From Pseudomonadota bacterium (GTDB lineage: Bacteria > Pseudomonadota > Gammaproteobacteria > Xanthomonadales > Xanthomonadaceae): DNA of 64,000 nucleotides. The notes beneath the pieces were generated by a model. It made no database searches. It was not told the origin of the DNA and worked only from the letters and a program-made list of their open reading frames with translations. Of this stretch, positions 9,133-19,735 are shown in pieces; position 1 is the stretch's first letter; the number at the start of each line of letters is the position of its first letter. The DNA is taken from assembly GCA_018242425.1 (NCBI GenBank), contig JAFEBX010000015.1:1-64000 (forward strand), in the 5' to 3' direction. Both the position numbers and the translations under genes were made by a program.

Positions 9133-9237
9133 AAATACTCAAGTAGGTGGGCAGCCGGTACGGCGCCCGAAAGAGGGGAATTGTCGCATGCCAACGGGAT
9201 CGGCGCAAAAAGCGGCCAGCCCCGGGCCGGAATCGGC

Positions 9238-9963
9238 CTAGCCGGCCAGCCCCGAGACAGGCAGGCCGGGCAGGTCGGCAGTCCACGGCCCGACGACTCC
9301 CGGCTGGCCCACCAGCGCTGCGATCCGCTGGGCGAACACGGGTCGTGGCACCAATTCGGCCCCTAGGGTGCGCAGGTGCGGGCTCTCGACCTGGGCGTCG
9401 ATCAGCGGCCAGCCGCGACCGTGCAGGAGCCGGGCAAGCGCGGCTAGCGCGACCTTGGAGCCGCCGGATTCGCGCGAGAACATCGATTCGCCGTAGAACA
9501 TCCGGCCGATGGCGACGCCGTAGATGCCGCCGATGAGTCGCTCGCCATCGAATACTTCGACCGAATGTGCATGGCCAAGTCGGTGCAACTCCACGTAGGC
9601 ATCGATCATGTCCGCGCCGATCCACGTCCCGAGCTGACCCGGACGCGGTGAGGTCGCGCAGGCGCGCATGACCTGGGCGAATGCGGTGTCCGCGCGCAGC
9701 GTCCATGTGCTTTGGCGCAACCCGCGCCGGAACTTCGACGACAGCACGACGCCGTCCGTGCGGAACACCATGCGCGGATCGGGCGACCACCACAGGATCG
9801 GTTCGCCCGGGTTGAACCACGGGAAGATGCCGTGGCGGTAGGCGTTGAGCAGGCGTGCCGGCGACAGGTCGCCACCGGCGCAGAGCAGGCCGTCCGGTTC
9901 GCGCAGGGCGCGTTCCGCAGGCGGGAAGGGCGCATCCGGATCGGGGGGCAGGACGGGAATCAT
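9238..9963 (-). CDS. aat: Leucyl/phenylalanyl-tRNA--protein transferase
   Basis: Transfers Leu or Phe from aminoacyl-tRNA to proteins with N-terminal Arg or Lys, creating N-degrons that ClpS recognises. The 241-residue protein contains the hallmark blocks LLNAYRHGIFPWFNPGEPI, WWSPDPR, GGIYGVAIGRMFYGESMFSR and LIDAQVESPHLRTLGA. The start at 9963 overlaps the preceding gene's stop by 4 bases (ATGA). Its placement within about 3 kb of clpS-clpA puts the tagging enzyme and the reading adaptor of the same N-degron pathway side by side. Confidence 0.97.
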   Translation of the reverse strand: MIPVLPPDPDAPFPPAERALREPDGLLCAGGDLSPARLLNAYRHGIFPWFNPGEPILWWSPDPRMVFRTDGVVLSSKFRRGLRQSTWTLRADTAFAQVMRACATSPRPGQLGTWIGADMIDAYVELHRLGHAHSVEVFDGERLIGGIYGVAIGRMFYGESMFSRESGGSKVALAALARLLHGRGWPLIDAQVESPHLRTLGAELVPRPVFAQRIAALVGQPGVVGPWTADLPGLPVSGLAG

Positions 9964-11108
9964 TTCTGCGCCCCGCCATTGCCGTCGCGGAATGGCGAGT
10001 GTCGGCGCAATTGCACGGCATGGCGGCGGACATCGCGACGCTCGGCGGCGCACCAGTCGCCCAGCGCGCCGCGGAAGCGCGGGTCGGCGATCCAGTGGCG
10101 GCTGCGCACCAGCGTCGGCAGGAAGCCGCGTGCGATCTTGTGTTCGCCCTGGGCGCCGGGCTCGAAGCGCGCCAGGCCATGGCGCAGGCAGTAGTCGATG
10201 CCCTGGTAGTAGCAGGTCTCGAAATGCAACCCCGGCAGTTGCACATGGCTGCCCCAGTAGCGGCCGTATAGGGTGTCGTTGCTGCGCAGGCAAAGCGCGC
10301 CGGCGATGGCCTCGCCATCGACTTCGGCGATGAACAGCACCAGTTGCCGTGGCATCGTGCGGGCGATTTCGCGAAGGAATTCCAGCGTCAAGGCCGGCGA
10401 GTTGCCGTATTCGGCGAAGGTCTGCAGGTAGAAGCCGTGGATCGCCTGGATGTCGGCGTCACTGGCCTCATCGCCATGCACGATCCGGAACGCCACGCCG
10501 GCACGCTCGACCTTTGCACGTTCCTGGCGGATGTTCTTGCGATGCTTGGCGTCCATCGCGGCGATGTGGTCATCGAACGTCTTCCAGCCATCGCGGTTGT
10601 GCCAGTGGTACTGGATGTCCTCGCGCAGCAGCCAGTCATCGCCGAACGCGGAATCTTCGTCTTCGCGATGGAAGTTGACGTGCGCCGACGACAATTCCTG
10701 CGCGCTGCACAGCCCGGCCATTGCGACGGCAAGCGCCTGGCGGAGTTCCGGCGTCGGTGCCAGCAGGCGCGGCCCGGTGACCGGCGAATAAGGCGCACCG
10801 CACAACCACTTCGGGTAGTACTCGAGGCCGTGCCGGGCATAGGCGTGCGCCCAGGCGAAATCGAACACGAACTCGCCGTGCGAATTCGATTTCAGGTACA
10901 TCGGCGCGGCGGCGACCAGCATTCCTGCGTCCCACAACGTCAGGTGATGCGGTACCCAACCCCAGTCGGCGCGCAGGCAGCCGCTGCGTTCCAGCGCCGA
11001 CAGGAACGCATGTTTGACGAAGGGATGATCCGTGGAGTGCAGACCATCCCATTGCCCGGCGGGGATGGCGTCGAGCGATTCGAGGATGCGGGCCTGCAGT
11101 GCGGGCAT
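9960..11108 (-). CDS. GNAT-like acyltransferase, COG3146 (DUF482) family
   Basis: A 382-residue cytoplasmic protein of the COG3146 family, related to FemAB/GNAT acyltransferases. Typical stretches are HPFVKHAFLSALERSG near the start, the HRKNIRQERAKVERAGV motif in the middle, and CYYQGIDYCLRHGLARFEPG then EHKIARGFLP toward the end. The substrate is not known for this family. It overlaps aat by 4 bases and follows the GST gene by 8, so the genes are probably co-transcribed. The last ~35 residues are Arg-rich and variable. Confidence 0.88.
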   Translation of the reverse strand: MPALQARILESLDAIPAGQWDGLHSTDHPFVKHAFLSALERSGCLRADWGWVPHHLTLWDAGMLVAAAPMYLKSNSHGEFVFDFAWAHAYARHGLEYYPKWLCGAPYSPVTGPRLLAPTPELRQALAVAMAGLCSAQELSSAHVNFHREDEDSAFGDDWLLREDIQYHWHNRDGWKTFDDHIAAMDAKHRKNIRQERAKVERAGVAFRIVHGDEASDADIQAIHGFYLQTFAEYGNSPALTLEFLREIARTMPRQLVLFIAEVDGEAIAGALCLRSNDTLYGRYWGSHVQLPGLHFETCYYQGIDYCLRHGLARFEPGAQGEHKIARGFLPTLVRSRHWIADPRFRGALGDWCAAERRDVRRHAVQLRRHSPFRDGNGGAQK

Positions 11109-11116
11109 CGCTCCGG

Positions 11117-11788
11117 TCAGGTGGCAGGCGCGCGCAAATCCGCGGTGACGCGGCCATGTGCGGAGACGCTGGCTTCGTGCGCCTGTTCGCGCCAGGTTTC
11201 CGCGAGCGCGGCGGCATACCAGTCGCGCATGGCCGGCAGGTCGCGCAGGCGTTGCGCGTAGGCAGACGCGGCGTCACCCAGCTTCAAGCCATAGGTCTGG
11301 ATGCGGAACGCGACCGGCGCGAAGAAGGCATCCACGGCAGTGAACTCCTTGCCTGCGAGGAACGGACCGCCGAAGCGCCACAGGCCTTCGTTCCACAGGG
11401 CATCGAGGCGTGCGATGTCATCGGCGAGTGCCGGGGAAATCGCATTGAGCTCGACGCGTTGGCCGCAGCTCATCGAGCAGATGTTGCGCAGCTCCGCGAA
11501 TCCGGAGTGCATTTCGGCCGCAGCCGAGCGCGCCCAGGCGCGGGCGATGACGTCGCGCGGCCACACTTCCGAATGATGTTCGGCCAGGTATTCGGTGATC
11601 GCCAGCGAGTCCCAGACGGTGATGTCGCCATCGTTGAGGCAGGGCACGCGACGGGTCGGCGAGAACGAGAAGATCTCGCCGAAGGCATGCATGCGCTCTT
11701 CGAAGGGAATGTCGAGCACCTTCAACAATACCCAAGGCCGCAGCGACCACGACGAATAGTTCTTGTTGGCGATGTGCAGGGTCAGCAT
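11117..11788 (-). CDS. Glutathione S-transferase family protein
   Basis: A 223-residue GST-fold protein. The N-terminal thioredoxin-like domain shows NKNYSSWSLRPWVLLK, with candidate catalytic Ser/Tyr residues, the cis-Pro stretch RRVPCLNDG and the glutathione-contacting WDSLAITEYLAE. The helical C-terminal domain carries TAVDAFFAPVAFR, the usual N-capping Asp region. This resembles the YfcF/zeta-like group in which Ser is the likely catalytic residue. The physiological substrate cannot be told. It is 12 bases after the DUF445 gene on the same strand. Confidence 0.9.
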   Translation of the reverse strand: MLTLHIANKNYSSWSLRPWVLLKVLDIPFEERMHAFGEIFSFSPTRRVPCLNDGDITVWDSLAITEYLAEHHSEVWPRDVIARAWARSAAAEMHSGFAELRNICSMSCGQRVELNAISPALADDIARLDALWNEGLWRFGGPFLAGKEFTAVDAFFAPVAFRIQTYGLKLGDAASAYAQRLRDLPAMRDWYAAALAETWREQAHEASVSAHGRVTADLRAPAT

Positions 11789-11800
11789 GGTGTCCTCGGT

Positions 11801-13048
11801 TCAGTGCAACAGGGGAAGTCGGAAGATGGCGTGGAGCAGGAGGCCGGCGAGTCCGCCGATCACCGTGCCGTTGAGGCGAATATATTGCAGGTCGCGGCCG
11901 ACGCTGCGTTCGATTTCGTCGACCAGGAAACGGGTGTCCCACGCATCCACGGTCTGGCGAATATAAACCGGTGCGATGGTGCGCAGTTGCGCGGCGATGT
12001 GTTCGCTGGCGATCCGCAGCTGTTCGTTGGCGGTGGCCTGCCACACCGGATCGTCGCGTAGGCGCTGCCCGAGGCGTTCGGCGTAGTGGCGGAACTGCTG
12101 CATGCTGGTGGAGTCGTCCCGGGCGAGGTCGTCGCGCAGCCATTCGCGCAGCTGACGCCACAAGCCACGGACGTAGTCCTGCAGCTCGGGGCTGTCGATC
12201 AGCTTTTGCTTGAACGCGGCAATGCGCTGCTGCAATTCGGGATCGTCTTCCAGTGCATCGATCAGGCGCAGGGCTTCCGCGCCGTAGCGTTGGCGCAGCG
12301 GATGATCGGGCGTGTTCAATACGTCCTGCACTTCCTCGATGATCGCGTTGGCCAGCCGGGTTGACAGCGAGACGGCGAGATCCTCGGTGTAGTCGAGTTT
12401 GTCGGCCAGCCAGGTGAGTTTGGGGAACTCGCGGCGCGCCATCACGATCAGTTTTTCGGTGATGAAATCGCGCACGCCGGGCTGGCCCATCCAGTCGGCG
12501 ACCTGCGACAGGCCGGCGTTCAGAACCTTCTGATGGTGGCCGCCGCGGGTGAGGATGTGCATCAGCTGCGACGCCGTGCGCGCTGCATCCCAGTGTTGCA
12601 GCTGGCGACTGGCCATCGCCATCAGTTCGCGTTCGAACGCGGGGGAATCCAGAGCATCCAGCGATTGCCGCGCCCATGATTGCAATTGTTTCGATAACTG
12701 TTCCAGGCGTTCCGGCGTCGACAGGAGTTCACCGAGCCGCAGCGCCGGATTCCATTCGTCCACCCGTTTCAGGATCTGCTCGGGCGCGAGGAAATTGTCG
12801 GCGACGAAACGCGCCAGCGCGTCGGCGATGCGCGCCTTGTTGCGCGGGATGATCGCGGTGTGCGGAATCGGCAAGCCCAATGGATGCCGGAACAGGGCGA
12901 CCACCGCGAACCAGTCGGCCAGCGCGCCGACGGTCGCGGCTTCGGCGAAGGCGCCGACCCAGCCCCAGATGCCTTGCCGCCCGAAATGTTGCGCGACCAC
13001 CAGCAACGCGATCGCACCGAGCAGGAAGGCCAGGGCGATGGCCTTCAT
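11801..13048 (-). CDS. DUF445 (YjiN-type) inner-membrane protein
   Basis: A 415-residue protein with an N-terminal membrane hairpin (MKAIALAFLLGAIALLVVAQ then GWVGAFAEAATVGALADWFA) and the DUF445 signature ADWFAVVALFRHPLGLPIPH followed by TAIIPRNKARI. A long helical, probably periplasmic region follows, and a last hydrophobic segment (LNGTVIGGLAGLLLHAIF) ends the protein. The family is widespread, and no biochemical function is established. It lies 29 bases after trxB and 12 before the GST gene. Confidence 0.9.
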   Translation of the reverse strand: MKAIALAFLLGAIALLVVAQHFGRQGIWGWVGAFAEAATVGALADWFAVVALFRHPLGLPIPHTAIIPRNKARIADALARFVADNFLAPEQILKRVDEWNPALRLGELLSTPERLEQLSKQLQSWARQSLDALDSPAFERELMAMASRQLQHWDAARTASQLMHILTRGGHHQKVLNAGLSQVADWMGQPGVRDFITEKLIVMARREFPKLTWLADKLDYTEDLAVSLSTRLANAIIEEVQDVLNTPDHPLRQRYGAEALRLIDALEDDPELQQRIAAFKQKLIDSPELQDYVRGLWRQLREWLRDDLARDDSTSMQQFRHYAERLGQRLRDDPVWQATANEQLRIASEHIAAQLRTIAPVYIRQTVDAWDTRFLVDEIERSVGRDLQYIRLNGTVIGGLAGLLLHAIFRLPLLH

Positions 13049-13077
13049 GCGGGCGAGGCGGCGGGCGCGATCGTTCG

Positions 13078-14097
<1,020 letters not shown>

Positions 14098-14162
14098 TCA
14101 GATGCGGGCAGGCGCCCGTTCCATCAACCCCCAGACCCGCATCCCCAAATCCGGAATACACC

Positions 14163-16547
14163 TTGGCAGCTACTCGACCCAACCGCCGCACCCGTGCCAA
14201 AACCGATCCCGGGACTGAGCGCGGTCGTGCGACGGCCGAGCCGCGGCCACCGATGAGTCCGCAGCACAGGCGGTTGATCCGCGATGTCGTGTTGATCGCC
14301 GTCGCGCCGGTCCTGGTCTATCTGTTCGCCTGCCTGTTCACCTATTCGCCGCAGGATCCGGGCTGGTCGGGCAGCGCCGGCGTCACTACGCCGCTGCACA
14401 ACGTTGGCGGCAAGGTTGGTGCATGGCTGGCCGATGTATTGATCTACCTGTTTGGCTACGTCGCCTGGCTGGTGCCGGTCCTGCTCGGCGCCGTGGTGTG
14501 GATCACCCTGTTTCGTCCAGTCGACGCCGAAGCCAGCGAACAGGAGGCCGAGATCACCCCGGCGCTGCGCCTGATCGCGCTGTTCGCTTTCCTGATCGCC
14601 GCGGTGGGCCTGCTGCAATTGCGGATCGGCAGCGTCGAGAATTTCTCGGCGGGCGCGGGCGGCATCCTCGGTCGTCTGGTCGGCGATTCGTTGCGCCATA
14701 GCGTTGGCCAGGCCGGCGGCACGTTGTTCATGATCGCCCTGTTGCTGATCTCGATCACGCTGGCGACGCGCTTCTCGTGGTTCTGGTTGATGGAACGCAT
14801 CGGTGGCTGGGTGATGGCGTTGCCGGGCCTGTTCCGCCGCAGCCAGCAACAGGCCAGCGAATGGCAGGAAGCACGGCAGATGCGCGAGGAACGCGTCGAG
14901 GCACGCAAGGTCGATACCGAGCTGCGTGCCAAGCGCGAGAAGGTGAAGATCGAACCACCGGCCGCTCCCGTCATCGAGAAGTCGGAACGCGCCAAGCGCG
15001 ACCAGCAGATCCCCTTGTTCGTCGGCGGTGATCCCGGTGCGTTGCCGCCGCTGGCCCTGCTCGACGATCCCAAGCCGCAAGCGAAGGGCTATGACGAGGA
15101 AACCCTCGAAGTCCTGTCGCGCCAGATCGAATACAAGCTCAAGGATTTTCGCATCGATGCCCAGGTGGTCGGCGCCTATCCCGGTCCGGTGATCACGCGC
15201 TTCGAGATCGAGCCGGCGCCGGGCGTCAAGGTCAGCTCGATCAGCTCGCTCGACAAGGACATCGCGCGCGGACTGTCGGTGAAGTCGGTGCGCGTGGTCG
15301 ACGTGATTCCCGGCAAGTCGGTGATCGGCCTGGAAATCCCCAACACCAGCCGCGAGATGATCTACCTCTCGGAACTGTTGCGTTCGCGCGAATACGACAA
15401 GTCGCCGAGCCCGCTCACGCTCGCGCTCGGCAAGGACATCGCCGGCCGTCCGACGGTGGCAGATCTCGCGCGCATGCCGCACCTTCTGGTCGCGGGTACC
15501 ACCGGTTCGGGCAAGTCGGTCGCGGTCAACGCGATGGTGCTGTCGCTGCTGTTCAAGGCGAGCGCCAAGGACGTGCGCATGCTGATGATCGATCCCAAGA
15601 TGCTGGAACTCAGCGTCTACCAGGGGATCCCGCACCTGCTGGCGCCGGTGGTCACCGACATGAAGGAGGCCGCCAACGGCCTGCGCTGGTGCGTCGGCGA
15701 GATGGAACGCCGTTACAAGCTGATGAGCGCGGTCGGCGTGCGCAACCTCGCGGGCTTCAACAAGAAGGTGAAGGACGCAGCAGACGCCGGCCAGCCGATC
15801 ATGGATCCGCTGTTCAAGCCGTCGGGCATTCCGGACGAAGCGCCGCAGCCGCTCGATACCTTGCCGTTCATCGTCGTCTTCATCGACGAATTCGCCGACA
15901 TGATGATGATCGTCGGCAAGAAGGTCGAGGAGCTGATCGCGCGCCTGGCGCAGAAGGCGCGTGCCGCCGGCATCCACCTGATCCTGGCGACGCAGCGTCC
16001 GTCGGTCGACGTCATCACCGGCCTGATCAAGGCCAACATCCCGACCCGCATCGCTTTCCAGGTGTCGAGCAAGATCGACTCGCGCACCATCCTCGACCAG
16101 TCCGGCGCGGAAACATTGCTCGGCCACGGCGACATGCTCTACATGCCGCCCGGCACATCGATGCCGGAGCGCGTGCACGGCGCCTTCGTGAGTGACGAGG
16201 AAGTGCATCGCGTGGTCGAACAGCTCAAGCAGAGCGGTACGCCCGATTACATCGACGGCGTGCTGGAAGAAGTGCAGACCATGTATGACGGCAGCAGCGT
16301 CGGCGCCACCGGCCTGCCGGAAGCATCCGGTAGTGGCGACGACGAAAGCGATCCGCTGTACGACGAAGCGATCCGCATCGTCACCGAAACGCGCCGCGCC
16401 TCGATTTCCGGCGTGCAACGCCGCCTCAAGATCGGCTACAACCGCGCCGCGCGCCTGGTCGAGGCGATGGAAGCGGCTGGCGTGGTCAGCCCGCCCGAGC
16501 ACAACGGCGATCGCACCGTGCTGGCGCCGCCGCCGGTGCGCGACTGA
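14163..16547 (+). CDS. ftsK: DNA translocase FtsK
   Basis: Septum-bound DNA pump that coordinates chromosome segregation and dimer resolution with division. The 794-residue protein has an N-terminal domain with about four to five membrane segments (residues 40-210), a comparatively short charged linker (about 210-300), the motor with Walker A GTTGSGKS near residue 450 and Walker [11 protein letters not shown] near 575, and the C-terminal gamma winged helix ([20 protein letters not shown]) that reads KOPS sequences. The start is a TTG at 14163; an ATG at 14253 ([11 protein letters not shown]) is an alternative that loses only a basic tail. The long E. coli-type linker is absent. Confidence 0.96.
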   Translation: MAATRPNRRTRAKTDPGTERGRATAEPRPPMSPQHRRLIRDVVLIAVAPVLVYLFACLFTYSPQDPGWSGSAGVTTPLHNVGGKVGAWLADVLIYLFGYVAWLVPVLLGAVVWITLFRPVDAEASEQEAEITPALRLIALFAFLIAAVGLLQLRIGSVENFSAGAGGILGRLVGDSLRHSVGQAGGTLFMIALLLISITLATRFSWFWLMERIGGWVMALPGLFRRSQQQASEWQEARQMREERVEARKVDTELRAKREKVKIEPPAAPVIEKSERAKRDQQIPLFVGGDPGALPPLALLDDPKPQAKGYDEETLEVLSRQIEYKLKDFRIDAQVVGAYPGPVITRFEIEPAPGVKVSSISSLDKDIARGLSVKSVRVVDVIPGKSVIGLEIPNTSREMIYLSELLRSREYDKSPSPLTLALGKDIAGRPTVADLARMPHLLVAGTTGSGKSVAVNAMVLSLLFKASAKDVRMLMIDPKMLELSVYQGIPHLLAPVVTDMKEAANGLRWCVGEMERRYKLMSAVGVRNLAGFNKKVKDAADAGQPIMDPLFKPSGIPDEAPQPLDTLPFIVVFIDEFADMMMIVGKKVEELIARLAQKARAAGIHLILATQRPSVDVITGLIKANIPTRIAFQVSSKIDSRTILDQSGAETLLGHGDMLYMPPGTSMPERVHGAFVSDEEVHRVVEQLKQSGTPDYIDGVLEEVQTMYDGSSVGATGLPEASGSGDDESDPLYDEAIRIVTETRRASISGVQRRLKIGYNRAARLVEAMEAAGVVSPPEHNGDRTVLAPPPVRD

Positions 16548-16574
16548 TCGCAGGCGTGTCAACCACGCCATTGC

Positions 16575-16601
16575 CCGCGCGTTGTAGTTGACGACGCGCG
16601 G
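16575..16601 (+). terminator. GC-rich stem-loop after ftsK
   Basis: Eight-bp stem CCGCGCGT / ACGCGCGG with an 11-base loop, 27 bases after the ftsK stop. No T-run follows, so it may be a weak terminator or an mRNA-protecting structure. Confidence 0.35.
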
Positions 16602-16640
16602 CGATCGAAGCATTTCGCCGTTCCCCCGGCGCCTGGAGAA

Positions 16641-17273
16641 ATGCATTCGATGAGTCGTCACCACGTAGTCATCACGGGGACCGGGCGCGCAGGCACCACG
16701 TTCCTGATCCAGTTGATGACGGCGCTTGGCATGCCGACCGGTTTCCGCGAACGCGCCGCCGATATTTATCCCCTCGCCAATGCCGGGATGGAATGGGATC
16801 TCCGCGATCGCCACGCCCCGCACGTCGTCAAGAGCCCGTGGCTGTGCGACCAGCTCGACGAGGTCCTCGCCGGTCACGACATCGTGATCGATCATGTCCT
16901 GGTGCCGGTGCGAGACCTCTTCAGTGCGGCGGAAAGCCGGCGCGCGGTATCGCGTGCCAGCGGCCATGGCGATGCGCCGGGCGGCTTGTGGGACACGCCG
17001 GATCCCGGGCAGCAGGAAGACATCCTCATGGCCAAGCTGTACAAGCTCATGTACACGCTCGCCAAGCACGACATCCCGGTCACGCTGCTGCATTTCCCGC
17101 GCATCACCCGCGATGCCGATTATCTTTACGAGAAGCTGAAGCCCTTGCTTGGCCTGTCGCAACGCTGGAATTTCCATGCCGCCTTCCAGCATGTCGTCAA
17201 GCCGGCATTGGTGCATGATTTCAAACCGCGCAACCAACAAATGACCAAGTCCGCCTCCCGGAGCCCCGCATGA
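16641..17273 (+). CDS. Sulfotransferase-like P-loop protein
   Basis: A 210-residue protein with an N-terminal TGTGRAGTTFLIQLMTALG, which fits the PAPS-binding 5'-phosphosulfate loop of sulfotransferases. A later VPVRDLFSAAESRR fits the 3'-phosphate-binding segment. This suggests a small sulfotransferase or related P-loop nucleotide enzyme, but the acceptor is unknown and no catalytic base can be assigned with confidence. An internal ATG at 16650 is an alternative start; GGAG lies at either slightly short (16641) or long (16650) spacing. Its stop overlaps the start of the following lipoprotein gene by 4 bases. Confidence 0.7.
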   Translation: MHSMSRHHVVITGTGRAGTTFLIQLMTALGMPTGFRERAADIYPLANAGMEWDLRDRHAPHVVKSPWLCDQLDEVLAGHDIVIDHVLVPVRDLFSAAESRRAVSRASGHGDAPGGLWDTPDPGQQEDILMAKLYKLMYTLAKHDIPVTLLHFPRITRDADYLYEKLKPLLGLSQRWNFHAAFQHVVKPALVHDFKPRNQQMTKSASRSPA

Positions 17274-17641
17274 AGATTCTTCGCACGGCAATCGTCGCAA
17301 CCCTGGGACTGTCCGCCGCATTGGCGCTGAGCGCCTGTCATCGCGGGAAGGACGGGGGAGACAACGGCGACGGCCACCGTGGCCGCGGCATGGATTTCAG
17401 CGACGTGAAGTTCCCGATCTCCAAGGCCGACTTCATCACCAGGATGAATACGCGCATGCGCCAGCGTTGCGCCAGCCGCGATGCCCAGTCGCAGCAATCT
17501 GGGCGCGGAATCGACTGCAGCACGCTGGAAGCCGGGATCGCCAAATGCACGACGGCCGCCGTGATTCCCGACAGCATCGCCGACCAGGATGCCGCCCGTG
17601 ATGCCGGGCGCAGCTACTTCCAGTGCGTCCGCCAGCAATGA
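17270..17641 (+). CDS. Small predicted lipoprotein, unknown function
   Basis: A 123-residue protein with a lipoprotein signal peptide (MKILRTAIVATLGLSAALAL, then lipobox LSAC with the Cys at about residue 23). The Gly/Asp/His-rich linker is followed by a small domain with several further cysteines (RQRCASR, GIDCSTL, AKCTTA, FQCVRQ), which could form two disulfides in the periplasm. The start overlaps the upstream gene (ATGA), and lolA, the carrier for outer-membrane lipoproteins, begins 93 bases downstream. I do not recognise the family. Confidence 0.75.
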   Translation: MKILRTAIVATLGLSAALALSACHRGKDGGDNGDGHRGRGMDFSDVKFPISKADFITRMNTRMRQRCASRDAQSQQSGRGIDCSTLEAGIAKCTTAAVIPDSIADQDAARDAGRSYFQCVRQQ

Positions 17642-17734
17642 CGCTTTGACGGATCGATCGCCCTCGGTCGCATTCAGGTCGGGGTTCAGCCGGTTCCGGG
17701 CACACTGCCCATGGACACCGGCTAGGAGCGAACG

Positions 17735-18355
17735 ATGCGTATTTCCCCATGGTTGACCGGCCTTTGCGTGCTGGCGCTGGCACAGGTCGCGCATGCCGAT
17801 GGTCGTTCCGATCTCACCGCGTTCACCCAGGGGCTGAAGTCGCTGCAGGGCGGTTTCTCGCAGGAAGTCTTCGACACCAAGGGTCGACTGAAGCAGTCGT
17901 CGTCCGGGCGCGTGTCGCTGGCGACGCCGCGCCAGTTCCGCTGGGAATACGTCAAGCCGTATCGCCAGCTGGTCATCGCCGATGGCAAGACCGTATGGAT
18001 CTACGAGCCCGACCTGCAGCAGGTGAGCAAGCGCCCGCAGGGAACGGAAGAACAGAACAGTCCGCTGGCGATCCTGGTCGATCCGGCGCGGCTCGATCGC
18101 AACTACGTGGTGACCGATGGCGGCACCAGCGCAGGCGTGAACTGGCTGACGATCGCGCCGCGATCCAAGGCCGACAGCAATTTCCAGTCGGCGAAGATCG
18201 GCTTCAAGGATGGCCAGTTGTCGCAGATCGTCGTGACCGATCCGCTTGGCCAGCGCACCCAGATGTATTTCGCCCAGTGGCAGCGCAATATCACCTTGCC
18301 GGCGGCCAATTTCAGCTTCACGCCGCCCAAGGACGTCGACGTCATCGGTGACTGA
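17735..18355 (+). CDS. lolA: Outer-membrane lipoprotein carrier protein LolA
   Basis: Periplasmic chaperone that takes lipoproteins from LolCDE to LolB. The 206-residue precursor has a Sec signal peptide (MRISPWLTGLCVLALAQVAHA). The mature LolA barrel shows LKSLQGGFSQEVFD, the family's RPRQFRWEY-type stretch (here TPRQFRWEYVKPY), the WIYEPDLQQV strand and the final NFSFTPPKDVDVIGD. A clear GGAG lies 7 bases before the ATG. Placement between ftsK and rarA is the common gammaproteobacterial order. Confidence 0.96.
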   Translation: MRISPWLTGLCVLALAQVAHADGRSDLTAFTQGLKSLQGGFSQEVFDTKGRLKQSSSGRVSLATPRQFRWEYVKPYRQLVIADGKTVWIYEPDLQQVSKRPQGTEEQNSPLAILVDPARLDRNYVVTDGGTSAGVNWLTIAPRSKADSNFQSAKIGFKDGQLSQIVVTDPLGQRTQMYFAQWQRNITLPAANFSFTPPKDVDVIGD

Positions 18356-18385
18356 AGCATCACGGCGGATGGCGTCGTAACATCG

Positions 18386-19735
18386 ATGCCGATGAACACC
18401 AACATGTCATTGCCGGGCCTTGATCCCGGCGTCAGCGCGTTGCAGCCGCTGGCCGAACGCATGCGTCCGCAAACCCTGGACGAGATGGCGGGGCAACAAC
18501 GCCTGCTGGCGCCGGGCTCGGCGTTGCGAAGGGCGATCGAGGCTGGCCACGTCCATTCGATGGTGCTGTGGGGGCCGCCGGGTTGCGGCAAGACCACGTT
18601 GGCATTGTTGCTGGCGCAATACGCCGACGCCCACTTCGAGGCGGTCTCCGCGGTCCTGTGCGGCCTGCCGGAGGTGCGCAAGGTGCTGGCGGCGGCGGAA
18701 CAACGATTCATCGGTGGCCGGCGCACCCTGTTGTTCGTCGACGAGGTGCACCGCTTCAATAAGGTGCAGCAGGACGCCTTCCTGCCGCATATCGAACGCG
18801 GCACGATCATCTTTGTCGGCGCGACCACCGAAAATCCTTCGTTCGAGCTGAATTCCGCGTTGTTGTCGCGCTGTCGCGTGCACGTGATGGAAGCGGTCTC
18901 GGTCGCCGATGTCGTGCAGGTATTGCAGCGTGCGATTGATGACGATGTCCGCGGTTTGGGCGGGCGCGGCCTGCAGGCATCGCCGCAGGCGCTGGAACAG
19001 ATCGCCACTGCCGGCGATGGCGACGTCCGGCGATCGCTGACCCTGCTCGAGATCGCTGCCGAACTGGCGGGCGAGGAGGGCGGCCACATCACCGATGCCA
19101 CGTTGCAGCAGGTGCTGGCCGATCGCACCCGGCGTTTCGACAAGGGTGGCGAACAGTTCTACGACCAGATCAGCGCCCTGCACAAATCGGTGCGCAGTTC
19201 CAATCCGGATGCCGCGATCTACTGGGCAGCGCGGATGATCGACGGTGGCTGCGATCCGTCGTACCTGCTGCGCCGCCTCACCATCATGGCGGTGGAGGAT
19301 ATCGGTCTCGCCGATCCGCGCGCCCTGGAAATGGCGATCAACGTGTGGAATGCCTATGACCGCATCGGTGCGCCGGAAGGCAATATCGCGCTGTCCAATC
19401 TCGTGATTTACCTGGCCAGCACGGCCAAGTCGAATGCCAGCTACATGGCATTGAACGCCGCACGCGCCGACGTTGCCGAGTTCGGTTCGCAGCCGGTGCC
19501 GATGCATCTGCGCAACGCGCCGACGAAATTGATGAAGGGCCTCGGCTACGGCAAGGACTACCAGTACGACCACGATGTCGAAGGTGGCGTCGCGCTCGAC
19601 CAGACCGGATTCCCCGATGCGATGGGCGAACGCGTGTATTACCAGCCGGTGGCGCGTGGCATGGAGCTCAAGCTGAAGGAGAAGCTGGACGCCCTGCGCG
19701 CGGCGCGCGTCCGTGCGCGCCAGGACAAGGGCTGA
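18386..19735 (+). CDS. rarA: Replication-associated recombination protein RarA (MgsA)
   Basis: AAA+ clamp-loader-like ATPase acting at stalled replication forks. The 449-residue protein has PLAERMRPQTLDEMAGQQRL, Walker A GPPGCGKTT, Walker B LLFVDEVHRFNK, the sensor region GATTENPSFELNSALLSRCR, and the tetramerisation domain ending GYGKDYQYDHDVEGG. A second in-frame ATG lies two codons in (18392). The stop codon abuts the stop codon of the convergent next gene, with no spacer for a separate terminator. Confidence 0.96.
   Translation: MPMNTNMSLPGLDPGVSALQPLAERMRPQTLDEMAGQQRLLAPGSALRRAIEAGHVHSMVLWGPPGCGKTTLALLLAQYADAHFEAVSAVLCGLPEVRKVLAAAEQRFIGGRRTLLFVDEVHRFNKVQQDAFLPHIERGTIIFVGATTENPSFELNSALLSRCRVHVMEAVSVADVVQVLQRAIDDDVRGLGGRGLQASPQALEQIATAGDGDVRRSLTLLEIAAELAGEEGGHITDATLQQVLADRTRRFDKGGEQFYDQISALHKSVRSSNPDAAIYWAARMIDGGCDPSYLLRRLTIMAVEDIGLADPRALEMAINVWNAYDRIGAPEGNIALSNLVIYLASTAKSNASYMALNAARADVAEFGSQPVPMHLRNAPTKLMKGLGYGKDYQYDHDVEGGVALDQTGFPDAMGERVYYQPVARGMELKLKEKLDALRAARVRARQDKG

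Noticed and set aside
14124..17321. Very long open frame antisense to ftsK
   Set aside because: It mirrors ftsK codon phase in GC-rich DNA, has His/Arg/Asp-rich low-sense composition and no family resemblance.
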